Virus record (IMG/VR): IMGVR_UViG_3300017769_000173
Span: 1-20,195 of that record
Direction: 5' to 3' (one strand)
DNA: 20,195 nucleotides
Source: a virus
Position 1 is the first letter of the stretch; every line of letters begins with the position of its first letter. The notes below the pieces were generated by a model. It did no database searches and had not been told where the DNA came from. It saw only the letters and a list, made by a program, of their open reading frames with translations. Below are positions 13,452-20,195 of this stretch, piece by piece. A program made the translations under genes and the position numbers.

Positions 13452-16400
13452 TTAGCTTTTCATGGATTGGATTTCAGCTTTCAGACCATCAATCTGAGTT
13501 TGCTGTTCTTTGATCGCCTCAATCAGCAGGCCGACCATGTTGCCGTAAGCTACGTTTTTAAATCCCGTTTCTGGATTTTGACGAACCGCCTCTGGCAAAA
13601 CCTTTTCAACGTCTTGAGCAATTACGCCCGTAGCACGTTCCGTAAAGTTTGGTTTTTTGTTAGTTTCATTTTCTGAAAAAGCGTCGTTATCCCAATCAAA
13701 AGTAACACCGCGCAAAGCAGTTACTTTGTCTACCGCACCTTCAATAGTCTCAATGTTCTTTTTATAGCGAATGTCTGAGGTGCTGTTTAAATCACCATTT
13801 ACGGTCACACCGCTGCTAGACGTTTCCACTTTGGACGAGCCATTATGGTACATTCTGGTGTAAGAATTATGAACGCCGTAAAACAGCCACTCATTGTTTA
13901 CATCGTTATAAATACCTGTGCTGCTGCTGTTGTCATGCATAAGCACAACACGACCACCAATGCTGTAACCTTCCCAGCCACCATGATTGCCACCATCAAT
14001 TTGAATAGAGCCGTAGTTGCCAGAGACAGGCTGGAAATAGCCGTTGCCTGTGTCGCCTAAACGTACACCTGTTGTATTAGCAAATATTTCTGTGTGTCCA
14101 CCAACCACTACTGCGGCGGTATTAGTACCAAACTGAATGTATGTATCTGTGTCACCGTCATGGTAAATACGATCTCTCAGGCCGATATCCTCAACCTCAG
14201 TGATTACATTACCCTTCATATCCAACGTGGATGTGCTGAGTGACATCTCAACGACATTGTTAATTAACCATTCGTGACTAGTATCATTAGTAATACGATA
14301 AGCCCAATTTTGATCGCCGTCTAAAAGACCAATTTGGTTAGTATTGCTATTGTCTGTGCCATATAAAGACCCCCAAGTATCGTTATCAGTGCCGCGCAGC
14401 CTAAGATTAACTGCACCAGTTGATGCATCTGGCAAAAAATCAAAATTGTCAGTCTGTTGATTTCTGAACACCAATGCATCTTGACCAGACACCCAACCAA
14501 TATATGCCCTATCAGTAGTAGTTTCTTGAAAGCGAATGTAAGGATCAGCTGAGCCTGACAATACGATCTTTTCGTTATTGGTCATGCTGACTTGCAAGCC
14601 GTTAGCGTTATGCGGATTGGCATCAACGTCACCAACAGTCAGCCCCGTTACACCCACCCCGCCAGATAGAGTGCGTAGGCGTTCCCCGCCGTTTTGGAAT
14701 AGTCGCAAATACGGGCTGGAGCCGTCATTATGCATATATAAAAGTGCGTGATTAGAGCCTTCTGTATCCTCACCTTGGAAATAAATATTACCACCAGCAT
14801 GAGCATAGTTGCGGAAATAAGTGTTCGTGCCATCAAACCACATGCGGAAATCAGCACCATTACCTAAGCGAACGTTTTTATTGTCTTGCCATTCTGTGTG
14901 GGCGCTTACGTTGTCATCTGCATCGCTACGAATATATGACCCTTCACTTGCAAAACCTATAAAGCTTCTGACCGCAGCGGCAGATGCGTGACGAATATAA
15001 CCGTCATTGCCGCTTTCCGCACAAATTTTAGTTATAGAGCCAGTAGCAATATCATTGGGCGTTGTGTTGAAGTAATTTGCAAAGATGTAACCACTGTCAT
15101 GTCGCCTAACGACTGTACCATTACCTGCTGATTGCGAAATCGTGTAAGGAAAGCTGTAGTTGTTGGCGTTTGTCGCGCCAGTATAGCCAAGATTAGCAAG
15201 CGTCAGTGTGTGTGAACCTAACCCCGTAACATGACCATAGCCATCCAGCGTAACATCTTGAATTACCGTTGCGCCGCTGTTGTTTGCTGATGCTTGGCTA
15301 GATGTGTCATCATGCGAAATACTGATTGTGGTGTTGCCACTTTGATTGGCTGTAAACGTACCAGAGCCGCCTAAAGCGCCAGTGCCTTGCACCGTTAGCG
15401 TTCCATTATTAATATCGGTTGTCTTAGCGAGACTTGTGCCGCCAGCAGTAGGCGTAGCATTAAAGTTTACCGTGTTACTGCTATAAGGATAATGAAATAC
15501 CTCTGTACGAGTGCCCCCTGCAATTCTGTAAAAAGTTATGTGATCAGCGGTTTCACCTGACGCAAACGCTGGGGAACCATCGCCATTGTAGCTAATGCCG
15601 CCGCCGTGATTGCCACCGTCTTGCGTAACCTCAAAAACACCTGTTCCTTGGCTGTCACCACCTGCTCTGACAATTGCAGCACCGCTATTGTCGCATTTTA
15701 CCGAAAGAGTTGTAGACGTTCCACTGTCTAAGGTAAGGTTGCCCGTCATGGTATCGCCAGTGACATTCACATAACGACCATCAAGATTGGCTGAGCCTAA
15801 TCCTGTAACGTGACCATACGTGTCAAGTGTAACGTCTTGGATGACTGTTCCGTTGCTATTGTTTACTGAGGCTTGAGATGATGTATCAACGTGCGAAATG
15901 GTAAGGTCAAATGGATCGCCATCAGAACCCGTTGAGGTGTCTGTCCAGTTGATGTCAATGGCTCCACCTTCAACAAACTTCCACTCTTTGCCCTGAGAAA
16001 TTGTGACTTCTGTACCATCACCATCTTCAACGACAAAAGTTGTTAATTGATTTGTGTTCGTAACCGTTTCAGAAGCCGTTGCCAGCCCCGTAACATGCCC
16101 GTAGGTGTCCAAGGTTATATCTTGGATGTAAGTGCGCCCAGAGCCGTTTACTGACGCCTGTGAGGACGTATCCGCATGTGAAATTGTACGGTTAGCTGTA
16201 AGGTTTCCACCACCAGTAAGACCATTACCTGCAGTAATAGTACGAGAAGTAGGTACTTTAGCATCTAGGGCAGACTGTAAGCCATCTACGTTGCTAATTA
16301 CGTGTGCATGTGAATCGTCTTGTACTGCAGCGGTTATGTTAATATTAGCAGACCCATCAAAAGATGCACTACCTGTAACGTCACCTGATAACTGAATATT

Positions 16401-17576
16401 ACGTGCTGTTTCTAGGGTTGTAGCTGTATCAGCATTTCCTGTAACATCGCCTGTTAGGTTGCCAGTTACGTTACCAATAATATCTGCTGTAACTTGATTA
16501 AATGTAACACTAGCTGATGTTGCTACGTCCTGACCAATAGCAAACGTAGTACCAGTAAGAGTGATACCTGTGCCACCAGAGTATACCGTTGTCTCAGCTA
16601 CCTCTGAAAAAACAATATTAGTAGTACCAAATACGATTGTACCTGCAGTACTTAAAACGTCTAGGTGGCCTGCATTAGTAGCACCCTCTTTGATAAAGAA
16701 GGCGTCACCCTTTCCAAAGGCATCTGGGTCAGATGGTGCTGCAGTATCAGTATCTGTAGAACGTGTAAGTACCCACGCAGTAGATCCATCACCTACTGTC
16801 GTTACAGTATATACACCGTTCTGTGTTTGGGTTGTCTGATTAGCTACAAGTACACGGTCATTAAGTACCATGCTTACACTATCTATAACTAGTGCAGCAT
16901 TTGTTCCTGCGTTAGTGAGGGTAGCACCTACACCAGATGAACCATTGTTATATGTAGCATTTAAGTTACTAGGATGCTCAGCACGTACAGGAGAGTGGTA
17001 GTGAATACCTGCAGAAGCAATGGTATCAACGTACTCTTTCGTAGCGGCCCCTAATGCAGCACTAGGATCAGCATTCAGTATAAGCGCACCTGTCATAGTG
17101 CCTCCAGAGCGCATTAAAGCCCCAGCAGCAGCTACATTAACTGCGTCTGTAACATCAGCATTTTGTTCTACTGTGTCTAGCTTTGTACCGTCTGTTGCAA
17201 CGTCACGCCCATCAACAGTACCTGTTACAGTAATGTTATCGAAGGTAACGTCATCCTCTGCTAGTGCAGCATGTGCAGCAGGGTATGTCATAAAGACATC
17301 TTTAGTACCTGCAGAGAAGGTCTGAGCAGATGTGCCATTAGAGCCAGATAAGACAGTAGTACGTGTAAGAGTATTACCTGTGTTCCACGTACCTAGCCCT
17401 ACTTCCCATTCATCTGTACCAGAGGCAGTATGCACAATAGCGTAGTAAGTAGTATCACCATTAGTCATGTAGGACTGAAAAGTATCAAAAGTAGCAGCTG
17501 CACCACCTAGTGTGATAGCTCCTGTACCTGTAGAGTTTGTACTCTCTTTGACACGATCTTTGATGATAAACGCCAT
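13452..17576 (-). CDS. Large tail fibre with C-terminal S74 self-cleaving chaperone
   Basis: A 1374-residue fibre. Residues 1-110 are a conserved virion-attachment region (MAFIIKDRVKESTNSTGTGA; YYAIVHTASGTDEWEVGLG). Residues about 150-190 hold RSGGTMTGALILNADPSAAL then GAATKEYVDTI, a tail fibre motif. A central part has a GNVTGNLTGDVTGNADTATT segment and three DTSSQAS...GHVTGL repeats. Residues about 1267-1374 are a Peptidase_S74 intramolecular chaperone: SDIRYKKNIE begins with the Ser1267-Asp1268 pair, followed by GVIAQDVEKVLPEAV and a C-terminal coiled coil (LLIEAIKEQQTQIDGLKAEI). In this family the chaperone trimerises, guides folding of the fibre and cuts itself off at the Ser. Codon use changes around 16130-16200. 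The start is 24 bases after the previous stop. Confidence 0.9.
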   Translation of the reverse strand: MAFIIKDRVKESTNSTGTGAITLGGAAATFDTFQSYMTNGDTTYYAIVHTASGTDEWEVGLGTWNTGNTLTRTTVLSGSNGTSAQTFSAGTKDVFMTYPAAHAALAEDDVTFDNITVTGTVDGRDVATDGTKLDTVEQNADVTDAVNVAAAGALMRSGGTMTGALILNADPSAALGAATKEYVDTIASAGIHYHSPVRAEHPSNLNATYNNGSSGVGATLTNAGTNAALVIDSVSMVLNDRVLVANQTTQTQNGVYTVTTVGDGSTAWVLTRSTDTDTAAPSDPDAFGKGDAFFIKEGATNAGHLDVLSTAGTIVFGTTNIVFSEVAETTVYSGGTGITLTGTTFAIGQDVATSASVTFNQVTADIIGNVTGNLTGDVTGNADTATTLETARNIQLSGDVTGSASFDGSANINITAAVQDDSHAHVISNVDGLQSALDAKVPTSRTITAGNGLTGGGNLTANRTISHADTSSQASVNGSGRTYIQDITLDTYGHVTGLATASETVTNTNQLTTFVVEDGDGTEVTISQGKEWKFVEGGAIDINWTDTSTGSDGDPFDLTISHVDTSSQASVNNSNGTVIQDVTLDTYGHVTGLGSANLDGRYVNVTGDTMTGNLTLDSGTSTTLSVKCDNSGAAIVRAGGDSQGTGVFEVTQDGGNHGGGISYNGDGSPAFASGETADHITFYRIAGGTRTEVFHYPYSSNTVNFNATPTAGGTSLAKTTDINNGTLTVQGTGALGGSGTFTANQSGNTTISISHDDTSSQASANNSGATVIQDVTLDGYGHVTGLGSHTLTLANLGYTGATNANNYSFPYTISQSAGNGTVVRRHDSGYIFANYFNTTPNDIATGSITKICAESGNDGYIRHASAAAVRSFIGFASEGSYIRSDADDNVSAHTEWQDNKNVRLGNGADFRMWFDGTNTYFRNYAHAGGNIYFQGEDTEGSNHALLYMHNDGSSPYLRLFQNGGERLRTLSGGVGVTGLTVGDVDANPHNANGLQVSMTNNEKIVLSGSADPYIRFQETTTDRAYIGWVSGQDALVFRNQQTDNFDFLPDASTGAVNLRLRGTDNDTWGSLYGTDNSNTNQIGLLDGDQNWAYRITNDTSHEWLINNVVEMSLSTSTLDMKGNVITEVEDIGLRDRIYHDGDTDTYIQFGTNTAAVVVGGHTEIFANTTGVRLGDTGNGYFQPVSGNYGSIQIDGGNHGGWEGYSIGGRVVLMHDNSSSTGIYNDVNNEWLFYGVHNSYTRMYHNGSSKVETSSSGVTVNGDLNSTSDIRYKKNIETIEGAVDKVTALRGVTFDWDNDAFSENETNKKPNFTERATGVIAQDVEKVLPEAVRQNPETGFKNVAYGNMVGLLIEAIKEQQTQIDGLKAEIQSMKS
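15214..16190 (-). repeat. Three spaced DTSSQAS-GHVTGL repeats in the large fibre
   Basis: Units of about 36 residues (about 110 bases) lie at about 16190-16081, 15901-15789 and 15330-15214. Each has the pattern ISHxDTSSQASxNxS then TxIQDxTLDxYGHVTGL. The first copy sits at the composition junction, where repeated sequence could favour recombination. Confidence 0.8.
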
Positions 17577-17600
17577 TGTGCAATAACCTTATAGTTTATA

Positions 17601-18038
17601 TTAGCTGATACGGATTACAGCATTAGAAGCGTCTGCTGTTGGGAATACAACAGTGAAGTCACCACTTGTAGAAGTAACGGTACTACCAAAGTTAAATACT
17701 GCAATAGCTTTGTTGCCTTGTGATGTGTTGTAGATAATAGCACCGTCTGCTGAAATAGTTAGGTTAGTGAAAACCTCATCAGCGAAGTCAACAAAAGCCG
17801 TGTTACCTGAAAGCGTAATAGTTGCAGAGTCTAACTCTTGGCCTGTAGCTGTGTAGTTTGTACCTACAGCCTCATCTGTGTTGCCTGTGATGTCTGAGTA
17901 GTTAGTAGTAGCAGCACCGTAAGTACCACTAGGAGATTCCTTGATAAGCGCCACTTTGAGTGTATCTGTATCCAAGTCGTGAACACCCCCAAGAAGCTCT
18001 TGCTTGAAGCTGTTGCACATTGCAGTTGTAATAGCCAT
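17601..18038 (-). CDS. Small virion protein, candidate decoration or minor head protein
   Basis: A 145-residue protein starting MAITTAMCNSFKQELLGGVH, with DTLKVALIKESPSGTYGAAT then TNYSDITGNTDEAVG, SGNTAFVDFADEVFTNLTIS and a C-terminus FTVVFPTADASNAVIRIS. I recall very similar proteins in many marine phage genomes, always annotated as hypothetical or structural. It follows the major capsid gene after a terminator and a 72-base spacer, and has ATAAGGAC before the start. Beta-rich composition and its place behind the capsid gene fit a head decoration or head completion protein, but no motif proves it. Copy number may be below that of the capsid because the terminator lies between them. Confidence 0.7.
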   Translation of the reverse strand: MAITTAMCNSFKQELLGGVHDLDTDTLKVALIKESPSGTYGAATTNYSDITGNTDEAVGTNYTATGQELDSATITLSGNTAFVDFADEVFTNLTISADGAIIYNTSQGNKAIAVFNFGSTVTSTSGDFTVVFPTADASNAVIRIS

Positions 18039-18058
18039 CTTGAGATGTCCTTATGTGA

Positions 18059-18071
18059 ATGAAAAGCACAA
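18059..18071 (-). repeat. Right-facing half of a 13-base inverted repeat flanking the capsid gene
   Basis: On the minus strand this reads TTGTGCTTTTCAT. It is the exact reverse complement of the sequence at 19329-19341 in the capsid leader. It overlaps the T-rich tail of the terminator. Confidence 0.8.
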
Positions 18072-18096
18072 AGGGGCCAGCATATAGCCAGCCCCT
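18060..18096 (-). terminator. Intrinsic terminator after the major capsid gene
   Basis: In the transcript a stem of ten pairs, AGGGGCTGGC with GCTGGCCCCT (two G-T wobbles), closes a TATAT loop and is followed by TTTGTGCTTTTC. Stem at 18096-18087 and 18081-18072. It begins 14 bases after the capsid stop codon. The U-rich tail is interrupted by GTGC, so read-through is expected, and the downstream tail genes need it. Confidence 0.8.
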
Positions 18097-18110
18097 AAGC
18101 ATAACATCAA

Positions 18111-19178
18111 TTAAGCAGCGTTGTATGCTGCAGTGACCAACGCTTGTGGGCGCAGAATTTTGCGACCGTAAAGGTGCATACCGCGCACGATGTCAGCGAA
18201 TGAATCTGGATCACGATAGTTTTCCACGTTGTTGATCTGCTCTGCAGAAGCAACAGCATCATCCTGACCACCCAAGATAACACCAAAGTTGGCATCTTGA
18301 GCCAAAGCACCAGAAGTGCCAGCGCCAGTACCCTTAGCAGGTAATGCGTTTGAAACATATACACGGAAGCCGTGCAAGTTGTTCAACACAAGACCGTTTT
18401 GCAGGCCAGCACCACCGTAATCGGCGTTCAACATGCGACTGTCTTCGTCTTTGAGCATCTCTACGAACACCGGGTCAACAACCAGCCATCTTCCTCGTGA
18501 CTCAACGTTAGCTGTGTCCATCTGACGAGCCATACGCGCAATTACTGTCAAAGGTGAGACAGTTGCGGTTGACAAGGCAGTTGCACCAGGCAAACGTGGG
18601 GCCAATGGAATTGAGTCACCAGTTGCGTAGGCTGTTGAGGCTGAGTCAGCAGAACCTAATGAACCAAAGTCAGTAGCGTCCAAGTGATTCACTTTCAAGA
18701 ATTCACCATCAAGCTCACCGGCTGTTGGATGCTGTGCATCACCAGATGTAGCTGTAATAAGTGCACCTGCAGAGGTGAAACCAGACATGTATGACAGTAC
18801 GTCTGTATCCATTGAGTCAGCCATTTTATAAGCTGCACGATCAGATGCTAAACGAACAAAGTCAACATTGGCGAATTGCTCTTCAATGTCATCCATCTTG
18901 AAGGCAAAGTAGTTTGCTTTGTCGATGGTCAATGAAAAGTCAGAGTCATCAAGCTTCTCAACAGAGATGTTTGTATGACGTTGCAGAGCGTTGACGGTTA
19001 CGTCTGGCTCTTTTTGGATGCGAACAGTGTCGCCTTGGTTTGCAATCTCACCAAAATATGAGTTGTTGGTAATTGCGTTAGTGACAGCAGAACGCCGTAG
19101 AGCAATCTGTGCCTGTTTTGAGTAGATAATCGGAGAGAAGTTTCCGTTAAATCCACCTGATGCGGATGTAATAGCCAT
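18111..19178 (-). CDS. Major capsid protein
   Basis: A 355-residue capsid protein. Features typical of phage major coat proteins of the HK97 fold are the N-arm (MAITSASGGFNGNFSPIIYS), the region GEIANQGDTVRIQKEPDVTV, the segment FSLTIDKANYFAFKMDDIEE then QFANVDFVRLASDRAAYKMA, and ARMARQMDTANVESRGRWLV then VDPVFVEMLKDE. The C-terminus (ADIVRGMHLYGRKILRPQAL) is the usual closing beta/helix pattern. It assembles the icosahedral shell around the scaffold encoded just upstream. No HK97-style protease gene is visible here. The start has a clear AAAGGAAA ribosome site and the gene has its own leader and terminator, as expected for the most abundant product. Family subtype (P22-like or other) cannot be fixed by eye. 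Confidence 0.92.
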   Translation of the reverse strand: MAITSASGGFNGNFSPIIYSKQAQIALRRSAVTNAITNNSYFGEIANQGDTVRIQKEPDVTVNALQRHTNISVEKLDDSDFSLTIDKANYFAFKMDDIEEQFANVDFVRLASDRAAYKMADSMDTDVLSYMSGFTSAGALITATSGDAQHPTAGELDGEFLKVNHLDATDFGSLGSADSASTAYATGDSIPLAPRLPGATALSTATVSPLTVIARMARQMDTANVESRGRWLVVDPVFVEMLKDEDSRMLNADYGGAGLQNGLVLNNLHGFRVYVSNALPAKGTGAGTSGALAQDANFGVILGGQDDAVASAEQINNVENYRDPDSFADIVRGMHLYGRKILRPQALVTAAYNAA

Positions 19179-19185
19179 AATGGTT

Positions 19186-19190
19186 TCCTT
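19186..19190 (-). promoter_or_regulatory. Ribosome site of the capsid gene
   Basis: AAGGA within GAAAGGAAACC, about 7 bases before the ATG at 19178; fixes the start. Confidence 0.75.
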
Positions 19191-19267
19191 TCAATGATAT
19201 GGCGTTGATAGTAACACTATACCCACTTGAAAGAGGCCTTCTGTAGTAGGGTAGTCAGCTTTGCTTT

Positions 19268-19281
19268 AGAGATGCCTCTCT
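19268..19281 (-). other. Small hairpin in the capsid leader
   Basis: AGAGA/TCTCT stem of five pairs around a four-base loop (GGCA in the minus-strand reading). Weak on its own; noted because it sits in a leader with other structure. Confidence 0.35.
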
Positions 19282-19328
19282 GTAAGCGCTGGGCCTATAC
19301 GTCAGGGTGAGTCTTATATTTGTGGCGA

Positions 19329-19341
19329 TTGTGCTTTTCAT
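19329..19341 (-). repeat. Leader half of a 13-base inverted repeat flanking the capsid gene
   Basis: On the minus strand it reads ATGAAAAGCACAA, the exact complement of the terminator-tail sequence at 18059-18071. The ATG inside has no Shine-Dalgarno and opens only a short frame. Confidence 0.8.
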
Positions 19342-19344
19342 AAA

Positions 19345-19376
19345 GCATACACACACTTTAATATATGTGTATATGC
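19345..19376 (-). terminator. Strong hairpin between scaffold and capsid genes
   Basis: GCATATACACA pairs with TGTGTGTATGC over 11 positions (one wobble) around a 10-base loop TATATTAAAG. In the transcript TTTATGAAAAGC follows, a poor U-tract, so this is either a weak terminator or a processing/stabilising hairpin at the capsid mRNA 5' end. Confidence 0.5.
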
Positions 19377-19380
19377 TATA

Positions 19381-19408
19381 GTTTTATCTATGATAATGTT
19401 ATTGTCAA
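19381..19408 (-). promoter_or_regulatory. Possible sigma70-like promoter for the capsid gene
   Basis: A perfect TTGACA at 19408-19403 starts just after the scaffold stop codon. With a 16-base spacer the -10 would be TAAAAC (four of six matches). The region is AT-rich. The weak -10 keeps confidence low; a phage polymerase promoter elsewhere is equally possible. Confidence 0.3.
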
Positions 19409-20195
19409 CTACTTCTTTGACATATCATAAATAAATTTTCCAGAGCGCTGAGCATCTAAGATCTCTTCCATGCGCTTCTCGTATTCTTTGATAGACATTT
19501 TAGCTACCATAGACTCACTAATATAGTTAGATGAATCGTCTGGGTTAGGTGTAGATACCTTCTTAGCTTTTACAGAAGAAGCAGCATTCTTATCACTGCT
19601 AGACTGCTTCATTGTCTTGATGCCTTTATCTACCTTGTATAGATCTAATACACGAGCTACTGATTTAGCATCGTCTGTGTTCTCATACAAAGCATCCTGT
19701 ACCCATTTAGGCTGTTCTTCTGCCCATGTATGGAATGCATCATCTTCGCGGATCTGTGCGAAGTCAGGGTGTATGTTAAGTAGCTCTACCTCTGCCTTTT
19801 CTTTCTTGGCTTGAGTACGCATACTTTCTATTTCTTGTAAGCGACTATCTAGATCAGAAGCACGTTCATTAGCCTTCTTATCCGCAATAGCTTCAATGAT
19901 ACCGGCTACGTCAGGGTACTTCTTAGTCCAAGCATCAATCTCTTCTTCTGACTTAGGTAATACAAGCTCATTCTTAGCAGCTAAGTCTAGTTGACCTTTT
20001 AACTTGTCTAACTCTGCTTTATACTCTGCATCTTTCTCTTGCATATACTTACGGATATCAGAGTATCGCTTCTTAAAGCTCTTCTCTTCTGCACTCAGAT
20101 CAGCATCATCCTTTGTGGGTGCTTCTGCTTCCTCTGAGGCTTCTTCTTGTTTGGTATCACTTTTTGTCTGTACTTCGGGTTCGACAGACTCTGAG
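19409..20195 (-). CDS. Scaffold-like capsid assembly protein, N-terminus beyond window edge
   Basis: The frame is open from the right edge to a TAG at 19409, giving 261 visible codons; the true start lies outside. The visible N-terminal part is a Glu/Ala-rich, disordered stretch, then RYSDIRKYMQEKDAEYKAEL, a helical coiled-coil-like region through about two thirds of the protein, NIHPDFAQIREDDAFHTWAE, and a basic C-terminal helix (SIKEYEKRMEEILDAQRSGK then FIYDMSKK). Highly charged, helical proteins with a basic C-terminal tail encoded directly before the coat gene are the rule for phage scaffolds (as in P22, where the C-terminal helix binds coat). Function is inferred from composition and position. 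Confidence 0.8.
   Translation of the reverse strand, partial: SESVEPEVQTKSDTKQEEASEEAEAPTKDDADLSAEEKSFKKRYSDIRKYMQEKDAEYKAELDKLKGQLDLAAKNELVLPKSEEEIDAWTKKYPDVAGIIEAIADKKANERASDLDSRLQEIESMRTQAKKEKAEVELLNIHPDFAQIREDDAFHTWAEEQPKWVQDALYENTDDAKSVARVLDLYKVDKGIKTMKQSSSDKNAASSVKAKKVSTPNPDDSSNYISESMVAKMSIKEYEKRMEEILDAQRSGKFIYDMSKK

Larger units (their letters stand above)
19179..19408 (-). other. 230-base non-coding leader of the capsid gene
   Basis: The longest non-coding stretch in the window. In transcription order it holds a possible promoter (19408-19381), a hairpin with an 11-pair stem (19376-19345), the 13-base repeat (19341-19329), a small hairpin (19281-19268) and the capsid ribosome site (19190-19186). 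No convincing open frame starts here. Confidence 0.85.

Noticed and set aside
18107-18364. 85-residue minus-strand frame inside the capsid gene
   Set aside because: Out-of-frame overlap with the end of a convincing capsid gene; hydrophobic only by chance and without a ribosome site.
1-20195. CRISPR array, tRNA, integrase or attachment site
   Set aside because: No regularly spaced near-identical repeats with unique spacers, no tRNA-like cloverleaf and no recombinase motifs were seen on either strand.

Overview
This window is one long, tightly packed gene array read entirely from the minus strand, so the gene order runs from the right edge to the left. It is the structural and lysis part of a tailed phage (Caudoviricetes). 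The recognisable proteins are a scaffold-like protein, an HK97-fold-type major capsid protein, a T7 gp11/P22 gp4-like tail adaptor, a P22 gp10/T7 gp12-like nozzle candidate, tail fibres, a fibre assembly chaperone and a GH19 endolysin. Short-tail (podovirus-like) architecture is the best reading, because no tape measure or sheath gene is visible. Several proteins look like types I remember from marine phage genomes, so a marine bacterial host, possibly an alphaproteobacterium, is my inference. No terminase, portal, integrase, replication gene, tRNA or CRISPR array is visible.

Layout in transcription order. (1) 20195-19409: scaffold-like protein, cut by the right edge. (2) 19408-19179: a 230-base spacer with a possible promoter and a strong hairpin, then the major capsid gene 19178-18111, then a convincing intrinsic terminator at 18096-18060. 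A 13-base sequence in the capsid leader is perfectly complementary to 13 bases in the terminator tail. (3) 18038-17601: small virion protein. (4) 17576-12444: a fibre module with a 1374-residue fibre ending in a self-cleaving S74 chaperone domain, a 207-residue unknown and a fibre/tail assembly chaperone. Its left two thirds (about 16150-12450) have base and codon use unlike the flanks and look like a swapped-in receptor-binding cassette. (5) 12443-8985: a repeat-rich virion protein, a possible fibre-tail adaptor, the tail adaptor and the nozzle. (6) 8975-7110: a second fibre with about twelve short GTLG repeats. (7) 7109-2533: a small one-TM protein, a 794-residue Ala/Gln/Asn-rich virion protein, the GH19 hydrolase and a three-TM holin candidate. 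(8) 2523-1: an acidic 190-residue protein and a large protein of at least 649 residues that runs off the left edge.

The genes are spaced by 0-24 bases or overlap by 1 base, apart from the two spacers around the capsid gene. Several stop codons are built into the next gene's Shine-Dalgarno sequence (TAAGGA-type), which points to translational coupling along a long late operon. The capsid gene has its own leader and terminator, as expected if it is expressed more strongly than its neighbours. No stretch over 300 bases lacks a gene.
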